Assembly: GCF_901933205.1 (NCBI RefSeq)
Contig: NC_044572.1
Location: 111,054,965-111,118,964, forward strand
DNA length: 64,000 nt
Reading direction: 5' to 3'
Origin: Camarhynchus parvulus
Taxonomy: Eukaryota > Chordata > Aves > Passeriformes > Thraupidae
Under the pieces are notes generated by a model that saw only the letters and a list, made by a program, of their open reading frames with translations, was not told the DNA's origin and did no database searches. Of the stretch, positions 40,801 through 54,972 are shown in pieces. The first letter of the stretch is position 1, and every line of letters starts with the position of its first letter. The translations under genes were made by a program, and so were the position numbers.

Positions 40801-41589
40801 CAAAGTCATCTTGCAAATCTTTAGATTGATCATCAGTAACTATTGGTGTTCGTTTAGCAAAAGGTTTAAAAACACATGAAAGACATGGGGAGTGGAAGTA
40901 AGTATGAACTGAAAACATCATATGTTCAATGTTTGCAGACTAGTTCATGGATGTGGGATTTTGGCTCTCTCAGGTCTATTAATTAATTTGTCAGGGTCCG
41001 ATTAAAATGTCAGATTATGATAACAAGCACCTTAATTCAAAAACATCTCTCCTGTCTTTGCCAGACCTACTGCAGCATTTGCTGCCTGTCAAGTAAAACC
41101 AACTCCATTCTGGGTACTAGATAGAATCAGAAACAATGATGAGAAATCCTGTTCAATACCAAAGAGGAAGATTATTCTTTTGTAAGAACTGTGGAAGAGA
41201 CCACAAGCCTCTTTACTAAAGAATCATAAATTTGTAGGAATAATATAGTTGTAGGGGGTAAATGTCTGAAGGGGTGTGATAAATGGATCTGAAAAGAATA
41301 TGTTCATATGAGGAACCTGAACCATGGTGACATGAGTAAGGAAAATCTTGGCAAGCTGATATTGTATAAGACAAGAAATCCATCCTCAAGTTTTTGTAGC
41401 TCTTGTTTCAGCTCAGCTGCAAGCAAAAAATGAATTTGTATTGCCAGATTCTGATTCCTAGTCTAAAATAGAAAAACTGTTCAAATGCAGAGAAAAATAT
41501 TTTCTCTTCATGGAGTAGGAGGGAAGCAGAATGATAAGCATGCTTTTTTTAGGACAGAGGAAGAGCTCCTACAGAGCTGCCTTAAAGAC

Positions 41590-41655
41590 ATAGAATCATA
41601 GAATGTTTATGTTAGAAAGGACCTTAAAGTTCAACCAGCTCCAACATGTAATGTA
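41590..41655 (-). mobile_element. CR1 LINE 3' terminus, very short, reverse
   Basis: ATAGAATCATAGAATG is followed by TTAGAAAGGACCTTAAAG and TTCAACCAGCTCCAAC. This is the antisense CR1 terminus followed by the start of its 3' UTR. Only about 65 bp are recognisable, so this is an extremely 5'-truncated insertion. The terminal repeats (AGAATCATAGAATG) are well preserved, suggesting a younger copy than the one at 31136. Confidence 0.88.
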
Positions 41656-44064
41656 TATAATAATTGCACACTTCTAAAATCCTATTTTCTTTATGCAAAC
41701 TTTTACATACACAGTTAAGTTTGCTATTTGGAAAATTTGTCTCTTCCAGGGATTAGAAAATATTATGAACAAAGTTTCAATGACAGTTTCAGAGCTTCTT
41801 TTTAGGAGATGTATAAAGTGTAGTTAAAATTAAAACTGCTTTAGTTATATGTGCAATATAAACTGCTTGGACAGTTATTTTCCGAAAAGAGATGTCCTGC
41901 AAACTTTCTTAACCAGAAAATCAAACAAAAGTATTTCCCCAGTCTCTGCCAAAGTCTAACACATTAGAGAAGCGTGTGTTTAAACAATGTCTATCAACAG
42001 CCTCCCCTGCCTCTTTTTTTATCTGTTTGATCAATAGAACTTCTACTTCCCATACTCAGATAAAAGAGCAATCCTAGTGTTTCTTATTTTCATTTTGAAA
42101 TTATTAAAGAAAATTACTTCTTTACTATTATTTTTTCTATTATTTCCTGGCACATTTCCTTCTTTAGAATTATTAATTGTGTCAACTCTGGTGGTTTTCA
42201 ATATCTTTCAATTTACAATTGGAAATTTACTTGAGAAAGAGCCACTAACATCCTTTCTCTTGCTACTCAATATTTTAAATTAAATCATTAAAAGTGAATG
42301 GTGCAGCAATTTCTATGGGTGTCTTAATTCTACAATTGCTTTTGTTTTGCACATATCTTTGTACAGAAAGAGTTTTGTTTTGACCTGAAAAGAAGTCCCT
42401 TTACAGTTACAAACAAAATCTTAGGAAACCAGGGGAGAAGAGGGAGCTCTTATATTCCCTCCCAAAATATGGAGCCTATCATAAATTTTTAAACATAACT
42501 CCAAATGACTTTGTGCTTCAGGAGCAATAATAATGACTTTTCCTTGTGGAACAATAGGACTTCATCTGGTGTGACTGGGTGTTGTGGGCTCAGTGGGACT
42601 GTAGCAAGGCTCCTCTCCCCATTTTTCTGTTCATGGTGAGAAATTTATCTTTTTGTCCATAGGAAAAAGAGTAGCTTTGTGGTTTAATACCCACAGTTCA
42701 ATAAGATAGGGAAGACTACATTTGACAATGACTGTAAATAAAGAAAATTCTAATAGAAGAGGAACTATAACACAGTGTTTTTGAACTTTTCCTTCCTGCC
42801 TGTGATTTCCTTAAAGGATCTTCTATTACAGCAATGTTTATAACTAAAAATTAGTTAGATATAGAATTTTCTCATACAGCATCAAAATAACTTTGATCTA
42901 TTAATGATTACTTTCTCTTTAAATAAGAGATAAATAGATCTCATACAATATTTTGTTCCTTGGGCTCTAGAAACTATTAAAATTTATTTAAACTTTCAAA
43001 AATGTTATCCTGACTCTGGTAGAAGCAGTAATGTATGTTTTTATCAACCTCTTCATTGTGTCTAACAAATTTAATGATACAGCTGTCTTCCTTTGGATAT
43101 GGACCACTGTCCAAAGTGTCTTACCATTAAGTTGATTATTCTTTCATTTATAACCTCAATTTTATTCTATTTTGGGCTTTCTTCTTTATTTTGAGATTTT
43201 TAATATTTTCCTGTTTTCTGCTTGCATTTTCCTTGGAAATTTTACACACTGTTCTGATATTGCCTTAACTCTTCCCTTACTGAATATATTCATCTATCTC
43301 TTTCTGTCTCATTTAAGTCTTAACACTGACCCTTCCATGATTTAATCTAATTCTTTTATATATGCATTTTTCTGTGTAAAACAGTTGCTTTAAACAAACA
43401 GAGTTAAAAACAGTTGTGAAGTCCCAAAACAGAGGGGAAAAAAAAAGGCTATTCTTCAAATCTTAGTTTGTTAGAATTTAGGAGTAGATTGATCTTGGTA
43501 AGAAAAAAAGAAAAATTAATATCTGCCTGTGTTGTTTCATGCTTGGTTTTTTTTTTCCCTCTGGATCTCAAGGGATGTGGGGTAAGTGTCTGGGACATTG
43601 CAAGGTTGGAGACTGGTTTTATGGATCTGCAAACGCTGTAGGTGATTGGGAGCAAATAGTGGCATGCAGTTACAACAAGGAGGAAAGCGGTGAGAAGCAT
43701 GTTTTCTAATGGGCAGGGCCCTGGCTCTGTGAGATGAAAATTCAAGGGCTGCATCCTCTCAAGATCTCACTGCAAAGCCTGCAAGTTCCCAGGGGAAGTA
43801 TCTTCATTTTGCATAGAGCAGGCTGCATGCAGAGGATCTCCATTGTAAGGACAGGGAGGACATCTCCTAAGCATTTCCTTGATTGAAGGGTCTGGCCCCT
43901 GCTAGTTGTTGCTTTGAGGCAGTGCTTGGTCTTTCTGAATATATTTTAATCAATGTAAATAATTTAGGGATTTTTTTTTTGTTAATAAACTTAATTCTTA
44001 AAAACCACCAAAAATAACTTCTTTTCTTTTTCTGTTTATTTTGTGTTTCATTTGTTTTTTAAAG

Positions 44065-44136
44065 GTCACAACCTGGGATTGGACACGAGCTGAGAAAACA
44101 TTTTCAGTTTATGAGATAATGTGCAAAATTCTCAAG
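44065..44136 (+). CDS. SNTG1: SNTG1 internal exon (24 codons, middle of PH2 domain)
   Basis: This 72-bp phase-0 exon encodes the central strands of the PH2 domain. It starts VTTWDWTRAEKTFSVY and ends EIMCKILK. The acceptor follows a long T-rich tract ending TTTTTTAAAG, and the donor is GTATGA, a weaker match to the consensus at +4 to +6. All 24 codons agree with human SNTG1 residues 323-346 as I recall them, so this is the most conserved piece of the domain seen here. The WDW motif and the basic-acidic RAEK segment distinguish it from alpha and beta syntrophins. SNTG2 has a related but different segment (TFDWVRAERTYHLCEV as recalled). Confidence rests on the match, phase and splice sites. Confidence 0.97.
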
Positions 44137-45090
44137 GTATGATAAGAAAGTATAAAATAAATTTCCACTTTGACAGACAAGAGCATAATACTAACTACCT
44201 TGCAGAAAGAGATCTATTTTTTCCCCTTTAAAGTCAAATATCAGAAGTTCTGGTGTCAGTAGGTACAAAATTGAAATAGAAGGCATGGCAAAATTGGAAA
44301 TAAACTGATTTTGACTAAGAAATGACCTTATTTCTCCATAACGCTGTATGGAGTTTACAGCTTCACTTTAATGTCACATTTAACTTGTGTAACACTAACT
44401 TTTCTGACTGAGGACCTAAAGAAGCAGTGATCACTTTGGTTGTTTTCAAATATGTTGATGGAACTAATAGCAGCTGCAATGTGTGATTTCACTAGGACTG
44501 AGAGCAGAGCCTTTAAAATATGCAATACCCTTCTGAAAACTTTTGTCATATGTTTCCATTTTCTTCAGTCTGTCTGAAGTGTAATAAATGAGAAGAGATA
44601 GTGATACATATTTAGAAAGCTAAAATTATTAGTAGCAAGTTAAATAAGACCATTATTGTACATTGTTTCAAATTTTTTAATAGTGAATTCAATCAGAATT
44701 ATTTTATCTGATCTTTTCTCTATTTTAAAAACAGTGAAAAACAGATGCTCAAAATTTCTCAAATGAGAAGGAAAAGAGATGCTTTTTTCTATTCATGTGA
44801 AGTGCTTTCTGATTTATGTTGGTCTTGGGGGGTTTTTTGGTCCAAATTACATAAAAAGTAATTTTAACATTTCTATCATTTTATCTAGGCAGAGGCAGAC
44901 TAGAATCAACAAGAAATATGAAAATACCTTACTTTTTAAAAGTGTTTTCCAATGGAAAGGCCTTTTACTGACATAAATGGTACATTTCTTAGGTTTGTAA
45001 GTCACATAGGTGCACTATATTTTCCTTAGGGAGACAGATTAAGGTTGCAATGGCTCAATAAAATTTGGAAACTTTTTCCACTTGAGACTT

Positions 45091-45134
45091 AAAAAAAACC
45101 AAAAAAAATTAAAAAAAAAAAAGAAAGAAAAAAA
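45091..45134. repeat. A-rich low-complexity tract
   Basis: Mostly A, with interruptions CC, TT and G. It could be the eroded tail of an unrecognised retroposon or simple slippage. Confidence 0.8.
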
Positions 45135-48100
45135 CCCCACCAAGTTTATAGTCTGAAAAAAATCCTCTTTGCTAGCGATCTGAACAGAGAAGTGAAAAGT
45201 TTTCTTTTACTGCTGAGTTGGCTGTGAGGTCTGGAGTCTTCATCAAGGAGTAGAACCTCCCAAACATAAAACATCCCATCCCTGTGGGATGCCCTTCAAT
45301 TACCAAGTGTGGGCAAATATTGGCTCCTTAGCGCTACTCATGTAGAAAGAGGAGTAAGAGGACAAGTTGTTCACTCGGTGAAGGCCTTGCACTGAGGGTG
45401 TAAGTGAACAATGCTCTAAGAACACAATCAGGCTTTGAAAGAGTTGAAAAATGCCACTTCTTCCTTTACCTTTTTTCTCTTTCTCTTTGGTAACCTCTGA
45501 TTCCTTCAGGCCTTGGACTTAATGCAATAAACATCAAGGTAGCTCCTCTTTGCAGAGAACTAAGTGCTTTGGAGCCTGGATGACTCCTCCTTATGACTTA
45601 TCCAAAGATACTCTTTGAACAGAAGCTTATGGAATGTGTGCCACATAATTTTCTGTAATTTAAAGGTCCTTCTTTTCTTTTAGCTATTTGCCTTTGTTAA
45701 TGGTCTTCTTAATTCGCTTGCAATTTTTGCCGTTTTTCTCTTCCCCTCTTGGTTCTGTGTCTCCTATTCTTGTATATCATTACATTGTTTTTTGGTTTAT
45801 TTTCATTTCTCAGCTGTGTAGCAGAAGTTATTACAGCCAAGGAGACAATCCACAAAGCGGTAAAACCTAAAACAGTGCCTTTCTGGCACTGTTGTATAGA
45901 AGCACAGAAAAGAGTGCAAATATGCTGGGTTTTTTTATCATCCAGCCATCCAAACTGTCTGGGAAGAGGTGTAGATTTTCTAGCCTCAGTCAGTATAAAC
46001 AGAGAGGCAATTCCAGCATAAGTAATATAAGAATATAATTTATGTGTTTCTTTATCACTTTATTCATATTCAGTTATTTGTTTATTTTCTATAAATATGG
46101 TCAGGCTTATAAAATGCTGGAATGTTTCAAGCAGGTTCTGTAGCTGACAAAAACCTGTAAATAATAAAAACTGGAAGTAGGAAAATCATTGCAATGGAAT
46201 TGCAGCTTCTGACATTGGAGCATTAATCTTCGCCATATTCTAGCTTTCTACAGCAGTTGCTGTAGAACTTAACTATGGTTTCACTAAATATAAAAGCAAA
46301 TAAAACCAAGAAAAACGGCTTCCCATTACACTACTACATTGAACATCTGTGGAAACTCAAGGTTTTGTTCAGCTTTTATGCCAGCATCTTAAAAGTCTCT
46401 ATTTAAGCAATGAGTGGTTTTTTAGACCCATGTGAACAAGCCCCATGGATATTACTGAACCAGAGGCCACACAGAAATAAAAGGTTATCATGGTGTTTTG
46501 TGATCACCTTCAAGCTTCTTCCCTTTTACAGCACCTCAAATGCTGCTTTTGATATAAATTTGTTTGACTTGGAGAATGACACAGGCTTTTTGGCTAATAT
46601 TCTCTTCAAGCAGGACTTGCAAATAGGCTGTGCTAACCTCCGTATGAGTTAGCTCAGGAGTGAGAAGTAGTGCTTTAGAATTAAGTGCTCCCACATCATT
46701 TACCAAGCAAAGTGTATCTGTATTGCATGGCTTGCTTGCTTTTGGATGAGATATTTTTAAAAAAAATGTCCATATTCGGACTTACATTCATTAGGATTCG
46801 ATGTCACCCAAGGTAGCTGGTATTTTCCCTGGTATATACTGGCAATTTCAGTGACTGTCCCTCATGCCGCAAGGACAGGACTTTACTTAATATGTCTGTA
46901 CATATTTTTTCTCCATTTTCCACTCCCTAATTGTGACTAAAATTCTGATGAACTTCACAAGAACAGTCTGGATTAGAGAGACTTAGTACCCTAAGTTTGT
47001 CTTTTTAAATAGAATTGTAATTTTCCTCAGTTTGAGACTTCTCTAAGTTTCTCTTCATGACAGAAGCACTACAGTGGAAAATATGAGCTCCCAGATCCTA
47101 CTGAATGCATACTGAATGCCTATTTTAGTGTTTCAGGGTGAGAGAATAATTCCTCTTCTGGTAACAGTAGAGATATTAAAATAGTAAATAAATATTAATA
47201 TCTACACAATACTTTATCTACTACAAAGTACTTAACTGATTCCATTTTCAGGAAGAGTATATAGTCCAAAAATGTTAAGTAAAACCCAAAACTTGGCGGC
47301 CACCATTACCAATGTTTTCTTTATGTTTACTTGCATGTGTTTAGTGTTCTTTTCCCTCTAGTATCCATTCCAAAGACTCTGATTCCTTTCACAAATTATA
47401 CAGAAGACTGGGGTGCCATTTTAAATTGACATAGTTGCCCTAGTGTCAAGCAGCTAAAAGGCAGGATGTTCTACACCTTATTCAGAGATGTCAGAGATTA
47501 TTATGTGATTTATAGCTATAATGCTTATTAAATAAACCACTATTTTGTTGTAACTGTATACTTTTTTCTTTTATTTTCTGGATCAGATTACAAAGAAAAG
47601 GAAGTAGAATCAAGGCATTAAGTCTCTATTCTAATTTGATTAGGACCTTCTAAATGACCAGGAAGACTCTTAAAATTTGAAGCATAAAAATACACTTTAA
47701 AAAGCACTCTTTTCACTGTGTGAAAAACAGCTTTGTTGAAAGAAATTTAGCAGAATGTCATTGATCCCCTATTTTAGTATTTACAATTCTATACAATAAA
47801 AAAAATAGAATAAACCCCCAAATCCTCATAACCACTTTCATACACTACCATAACAATAACATAAAATAAAAAAGATTCTGTATAAAGTTTACAAACTACC
47901 AGATAAAAATACGTATCTCATAAATATGAAGCTCTTAATTGTCAAGATTTTGGGGATGAAATAATAATTATTTGTAATAATAATTATTCATATGAAATAA
48001 TGAAATAACACTTACTCATATGAAACCTAGGTACAGCTGGCTGAGTACAAAAATCAAATTTTAATTTAATTGGTTTAAATTATTAATTGTGAAATAATGG

Positions 48101-48391
48101 CATACAGCAGTGGCTATGTTTGATGCAAAAGGAGCAGTTATGGAGATGCAAATAACTTAAGACCTGGGGGGATAAATGCATAAATTGGTAAGCAGTTGAA
48201 ATAGTTTATTAAAAATTCAATAGATATGTTTATTAAGGGGTGGAAGCAGAGAGAAAACAAGGCACTGAGGAACTCTTTAACCCTAAAAATAAGCAGGTAA
48301 AAAGAAAGTGAGTGGAAATCAAAGTCAGTCAAGTTAAAATGGCGAAGAAGGTAAGAACTGTAAAAGCTGTGCTGATTAGTCAGTGAAAGAG

Positions 48392-48470
48392 GTTGATACC
48401 ATTTAAACCACTTGAACCAGTACCACACCATTTGAACCAGCAAGAAGTTGATAGCATTTAAACCACTCTT
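48392..48470. repeat. Imperfect 55-bp duplication
   Basis: GTTGATACCATTTAAACCAC at 48392 recurs at 48447 as GTTGATAGCATTTAAACCAC. A related CCATTTGAACCAG unit lies between them. The unit phasing is irregular, consistent with nested slippage. Confidence 0.75.
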
Positions 48471-48970
48471 TTATTTTTAATCACAAGTTCATTCAGACTA
48501 ATGCTAATGGGACAGTGGCACCAGCATGTGGATGAAAATCTGTGATCTGTGTTAAGAAATTTGTCAGGCAAGATAATTTATGGTACCACTTTTGACATTA
48601 AAATGTGTCTTTGAGTCATTTTCAATAGAACAGCTGGAAAAATTTGCTATCAATAAATGTTTATTTCTAATTTATTCTACCAGAAGCTTGTTTTACCTTA
48701 TCCTCTATTTTGGGGAGTAAAGCCCCATTAACAGCCAACTAATTTTAATGTTGCAATTGAACAGTATTCAATATTCCAGAAAAGCAGGTAATTCTATCAC
48801 TAACTTCAGAAAGGCAGGGGCCCTTATTGTGTTCAGTATTTCAAATCTGATTTAACTGTATATGTCTTTTTGGTACCACTTGATACAAAGTTTTAACATG
48901 TGTATTTTGACAGTGTGTACCTGTGTAAGTGTGTATAATTTAACAAGATTTAAGTACCTTAGATAAATTT

Positions 48971-49035
48971 GTAAATTTCAATTTAAATAATAATAAATAT
49001 TAAATAATTAATAAATTTAAATAATTTAAATATTT
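48971..49035. repeat. AT-only low-complexity stretch
   Basis: About 60 bp almost purely of A and T, built from AATAAT, AAATAT and TAATTA units. No longer period is evident. Confidence 0.75.
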
Positions 49036-50099
49036 ACCATTTTTTAGGGTAGAAAAAGTTTTGTTATGTGTTTCAGGTAAATTATGAAGAATAATGTAAG
49101 AAATTGCACTTCTCTGTCCTTTTTGCTTCAGTTACTTATGTTCTTCAGCTCATCTGAACATTTCCTCGTAATTGTGAGAAAATGCTTTCTATAATTTAGT
49201 CACCTGCCTCCTATCTTCAGTGGCATGCAAAAATATTTGGAGATTCACAGTTAGATCATGCTTTATTCGGCCTAAAACAGGAAACATATTCAAGTGTCAG
49301 ATCAGCTCTGAAATGAAATGTGAGGATAACTGTGGAAGGCAGTCTGTGCTGGCAACATGTCAGGGTAGTGAATCATTGGTGTTTACAGTTAGTACCATTC
49401 ACATCAGTGCAGCTATAATTTTCTTGCTATATTAATCAGAACCAACTTGGTGTCTCAGAAGACTTGTGATTCCTTCCTTTTTTTAGCTGTTAGTATGTGT
49501 AAAGTCCTCAAACGTAGTTATGTTAATTTTTCCTACTTAAATTAATTATGCTGTCCATTTCCAGTAAGCCAAGTATGGGAAAAGGATAATATAAAAATGA
49601 TGGGAAACTACTGACAATGTTATTGTATTCAGGTAAGTTTTAAAAATAATTCAAATAGACACATAAACATATAAAGTGCAGGTGGAGAACATGTTTTGAG
49701 GTCTGTCATTCACATGGTTTGCTCAGTGGTGAGCCTTGCATCCTGATGTGATTCCACTAAAAGACTGCCAACAATAAAGAGGCAGAAGTAATGCATGGCT
49801 TTTATGGATAAGTTAATGCTGCATCCAAGGAATATTAGATTTTCAGCCGGGGTTTAGCCAGGTTCTTGGAAAGAATGGTAACTGTTGAGTATTTCAGTTG
49901 AAAACAATTGAAGTAATTTTCATTCATTGGTTTGCCTTCAGTCCTACATTTAAGACTATATAATGTTTCCACATAAAAGAGGATCTGTTTCCACTCTAAA
50001 TAGAATTACAGTTGTCTTCTATGATAAGAAAAATAGTAATAGTCAGGAATATCTCCATGTCCACTGGCATCAAGGCTAACACTAAGTTGGCTTCAGTTA

Positions 50100-50260
50100 G
50101 GCCACAAGGAAAAATTTCTGTATTGAAATAGAGCTCCTGACAAGGCCACTGAATTTCCACCACTAGATACTTTTAAGTGTAAGCTGGTGTGTAGCTGCTC
50201 CTATCATGCACAGAGATAGGCACTAGATGGCTGCACCTAGGGTGAGATCATACACGTCTT
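50100..50260 (+). mobile_element. Possible ancient CR1/L3-like 3' fragment, forward
   Basis: The text CACTGAATTTCCACCACTAG, ATACTTTTAAGTGTAAGCTG and GGCACTAGATGGCTGC follows the order of an old CR1/L3-like 3' UTR (block with '..ggaggcttttaagtctaggctgg' followed later by '..ggactagatggcct'). The match is gapped and weak. If correct, the insertion is ancient. Confidence 0.35.
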
Positions 50261-52977
50261 CTGTGATTCTCTATGTGATTTCAGTTCATTTCTCCTTAAC
50301 ATCTGCATAGTTATACAAGCCCTAATCCATGTTCATCTGGATAAATTTACTGGGCTCTGTGTGTAAAAGGTCTTGATGTAGCTGTAACTCTGCAGCACCA
50401 TGTAAGAGACTTTTCTGAAAGCAAGAGGCAGCGTTATTACGTGCATGACAACTACCGCTGTACAAAGACTTATTCATTTTTTGTTTGTTTCAGAGAGAAA
50501 GGACAAACAGTATTTGAAATGTAAACTTATTAAATAAGGCTTTTCATGTTTCCCGTTAACTTTAGAGAGGTTTCTCATTTTTTATTAATTCCCCCCTCTC
50601 TGCCTTTTTCTGACATTTCTTATGCAATATTAATAAAACTGTCACCTTTTGGGTGAAAAATAAATGACTTGCGTTGTGCTGGGGCTGCCAATCTCAGAGT
50701 CTGATCCTTCGTCCTAGAAGAAATAACAAGATAAACACACAGAGGAAAACAAAAAGAATAAACAGATACAGAAAATAAACTTCGAAAATACTTCTGCAAC
50801 CTCTCTGTTTCAGAAATTGCTTTTTGTTGCCTGTCTAGTTATGAGACTGACAGTGCTGTTGCAACATCCTTGAAAAGCAAAGCCAAATTAACGTTTAACA
50901 TAAGGCAAAGGGAATGTTGAACAAGAGCAGAAATGAGGTGTGAAATATAAATACTGTGTAAGGATACGTGGGAAAGACACGTATGTGTCTTAAATCCAAG
51001 ATACTTGAGATTTATCTGCAGCTTGAGAAGTTTCCCTCCATTGACACAATCTAACCAGAGCATTTCTAAAGATTGGAGTGATTCAGTATGTATTAGCTAA
51101 TGTACTCTGACTCATCAATTTTAGTACATTTTTGTGAAACATTTTTCTCTTATTTATCAATTTTCTTCTTTTATGGTCATGCACTTTAATTATTTGAGTT
51201 TTTTCCTATCTTTATTTCTGGCTATTGCAATACTTAAATTTTGCTTGAGATGCTGCAATCTTATTGCACAAAGAATTTGTGACTCTAGGCATTCATGCAG
51301 CAGTGCTAATTTTGTATTTTTCACTGAAATTGTGTTCCAATCCTTATATGAAATAAAATGTTCCTGTCTCAGGGGCAACTTATATCAAAAGTTTCCTGTC
51401 TCAAACTTCATTTGGTGCATTCTCTTCTCAGTGGAGGTCTAAATGTTGATTACTCTCAACAGCCAGAGCCAGCAGTGAAACCAGAAATATTAATTTCTTT
51501 AAAAATCTTTATCTTGTTGTTTTATGATAGGACCCTTTTTATCACGGTCGTTTTAAATTTTTTTTCTTAGTACTATGAGCAAGTACATGTAAAATAATTC
51601 ATTTTACACATTTGCTTATACAAATTTTTTGACATAGTGATATTCAACACAAATGCTTTTCACTGTGCTACTCTAATGTACTCTCATCTTGCCATAATGT
51701 ATTGACAAGCTATTTGAGTAAGGAATTCTGTGCAAAAAAGAAAGGAAGCTAAATAAGAAAGGGTACACAGTCAAGTAGGTAATTCTTTTAATATAACAAA
51801 TAGACAGTTTGGTAGGTAATTTTCCAAACTTTTGTTAAGTTTAATGCTTCTCCTTCCAATGTTTGTGTCTTTCATGAGGAAGACCTTTAAAAGATCTTTG
51901 CCTGCTTTTAAAACAAGTACATCTAAAGCTGGGGGAAAAAGCCCAAACACAAAAACTGACAAAAATGAGGATGAAAAGCACTTTTCTTCCATGTAATATC
52001 TTTGTCCACTTCTGCTATTGAGTCAGGTGTTTTTTCTCTTATTGAAGAGGTGCATAGACACTTTAAGAAAATGTAGAGTATCCTGTTCTCACCATGGCCA
52101 GTAGGATGACAACTCCCAGCAGCAGGAAATATAGGGGAGGTTCTCTTCCTATACACCATGGGGATGCAGCATCTTCAGAATGATATCTTTAAAATGGTTA
52201 CAGTCAAATTTTGCTCAGAAACTAGTTTTTTTTGGTAGATCTTAACTTTTCTTCCCAAGGGCAGCAAAAGTGTCCCTGTCCTTGAATCAGCCATTGCTAG
52301 TCCAAAGAATGGAAGTCCCAGAGCAGCTCAAAATGCAGATTTGGGGGCTGATGCTTCTCTGTTTATTTCTTTCTTTTTAACTGGGATAAAACAATTTCAT
52401 GCTTTTTTCTAATTTATTTTACAGAGCTGATTTAGCTGTTTTAACTATAATATAAAATACAACAATATCCTCAGACACACAACTAACATGGGGAAAAAAT
52501 CAGCTACAATTATTTAAATTTGAGAAACTATTTTAAAAAAGGGTCAGAATGAAACTATAGGATCACTCTTTAACATTGCTATCCATTATCATTATATTTA
52601 CTCTTATGGGATCTGTTCTTGAACTTAATTTCCAGCAAATAATGTCTCAAAGTTTGGAGAGGTAAAAAACCTTAGTAACCCTCTAAAGAGATGATCACCC
52701 CATTTTTTAGTATCTGTTTGTAATTATACTCATCTCTGATTTCTCTGTAACAGAAAATAACCACTAATGCCTCTCCAGAAATTATTAGAATAATTTATTT
52801 CCTCAAAAGATTAGTCAGTTTTATGAACATTTTGAAAATTTTCCTCATATGGCAAAAAAATAAATTTCTCAGTAGAGTTCATTAGGAAATAGACGCAAGT
52901 ATGGCACTGACTTAGAAGAAACCTGTTTTCAGGCTCTTGCTCTGATTCAAATGTAGGTCTTCAAGACTGTCTTTTAA

Positions 52978-53024
52978 TCAGGCAGAATAGGAAATTAGTT
53001 TTCCTTTTCAGGCAGAATAGGAAA
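52978..53024. repeat. 30-bp-spaced direct repeat
   Basis: The 17-mer TCAGGCAGAATAGGAAA occurs at 52978 and at 53008 without mismatch. Confidence 0.85.
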
Positions 53025-54957
53025 GTGATTCAATCTTAATGCTGAACCTAATGGAATACAGGGAAGGAACCTTTCTGTTTCTCTCCAGCCATCAGACAGA
53101 TCTTTCTAATGGAAATTTAATTGAAAGTAAAATTTCTCCTGCAATTATAAACAGTGTCCCCCAAGAGTAAACATACTTTTTGTCAAATCTGAACATCAGA
53201 ATATTTTCTGTCCAGTTTTAGTTTGGCTGCAATTCTGTGTTTGCCTAAATATGTGTATGCATAGATATCTGCAATTTCAACATTTTTTTTTTACATTTCT
53301 TAAGAATGACATTCAGAAGGGTCCAAATAAGATGAGCTATGTACAAACGCATGCCTTCATGGGTATTATTTATTTATTACTTGAGTAATGAGGATATGTT
53401 GGAGAAGCTGAATCTTTTTTTCACTCTGGAATGAATCTCTTCCCTGCTGCCTGTAAATGCTATTAGAACCATCACCATAGCAACTAATGGTGATGCTCAA
53501 GCAAAGTGTTCCAAAAATTTCAGCTGAAGAAGTAGATCATTATGTGCCCTTGGAAAGAAGGATGTATGTTTATGTAGCCAGAACTGATATGTAAAAGGAG
53601 ACACAAACAGTAAAACTATTAGGACACTGATGCCAGCAAGTGTAAAGGCATGATATGATTCATTTTTACAGTTTATTTGAAGAGATTGCATGAGAAAATG
53701 CTTTTTCTCTTCAGAGAATTTAGATGTTAGGTTTGAATCTTGATTATGATAGCACTGATTATTTTGGTAGAACTGTCTGAACTAGTTAACAAAGAAAACA
53801 TTTTCTCATTTATGTGTTTTGAAGAACTGTTATAATTAATATGAGAGACATGAATACTTACGTCATTTTAAGAGCTGAAATACAATTTTCTTGCAAGTCT
53901 TGCAAGTATATGGTCAAAACTACTACTATATGTAGTATGGTTTTGAACATCTTACATGAATTGTTGTTCATGTCAAAAACTGCTCACTGGTGTCACTGAC
54001 ATTTACAGTTCCATGTCAAAAATATATGTGCCACTTCTATATTACATGTAACCCTATAGGTAAATCAAAATTTCAGAAAATTCTTGAGCATCTTCTGAGT
54101 AAAAATCATGCCACGAGCATGAAAGTGGCAAATATTTGTTTCTCTTACAGAGAGCTTTGTAGAATAGACAAACTCAACTCTCACTGACCATCTCAAGAGG
54201 TGAGGGCCTCCTGCATCTTAGCAGATTTAAATAATAGCCAAAATATGAGTGTTTAATGCACTCATCCAATTTAAAATGAAATCAAAAAGTAATCAAAAAG
54301 AAGTGGTGCTGCTTCTGGAAAGAGCAGTCTTTCAAAATAGAAGAAATTACCCCTGCAGAAGAGAAGGCGAAGTGATAAAGAGGCATTCTGCCTTAATTTG
54401 GAAGGACCTGCTTAATGAGCCATGCTTAGTTCCCATGGACAAATTTATTACTCTCACTTAACATGGATATCATTATTAATTAGGCAAGCAGGAGTCATAC
54501 TGTCCTGTCAGCAGAGATGCTGGATTACCCTGAAGCTGGGTGTGAGCCAATGTCTTTCGTCACAGCCCATCCTTCAGCAGGACTACATTCCCTCTAGTGA
54601 GAATTAGCACACTGCTAAAAGTTTTGTGTGTACTTCTCTTCAGAGAGTTTTATTAATTCACAGTGAGAACATCAGGGGCAAACAGTACAACTAATCATTA
54701 TCAGTATGAAAGAGTTCTTAAAAACTCAACATGAAATTGGCTTGTGTCCATCACTGACTAAATGAATAAAATAACACAGGGTCACAGCAGATTCTTAAAT
54801 GGGTAGAATGACATTTATATTTTAATTGAAGTAGTGGTTTGGTAAAAGTTAATTAATGAAGATTCCTGCTTCATCCAGACCTGGTTTTGAGACTCTTGAC
54901 AAGTTTGGGGTTTTTTAAAATTTGCAGACTTTTGGACAATTTCCAGCTGGATTCCTT

Positions 54958-54972
54958 AAAAAAAAAAAAAAA
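54958..54972. repeat. Poly-A tract
   Basis: A run of 15 A in intron sequence with no recognisable retroposon beside it. Confidence 0.85.

Larger units (their letters stand above)
39849..44064 (+). other. SNTG1: SNTG1 intron, 4.2 kb, complete
   Basis: This complete intron begins GTAAGT and ends TTTTAAAG, splitting the PH2 domain between its first and middle exons. It holds two reverse-oriented CR1 3' fragments (40619-40800 and 41590-41655). The rest (39849-40600, 40820-41580, 41660-44030) is AT-rich sequence in which I see no gene or RNA. The T-rich stretch from about 43970 to 44060 is the polypyrimidine tract of the next exon. Confidence 0.93.

Noticed and set aside
43449..43754. 101-codon - strand frame near the exon at 44065
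   Set aside because: No conserved motif. The only supported coding in this part is the + strand SNTG1 exon.
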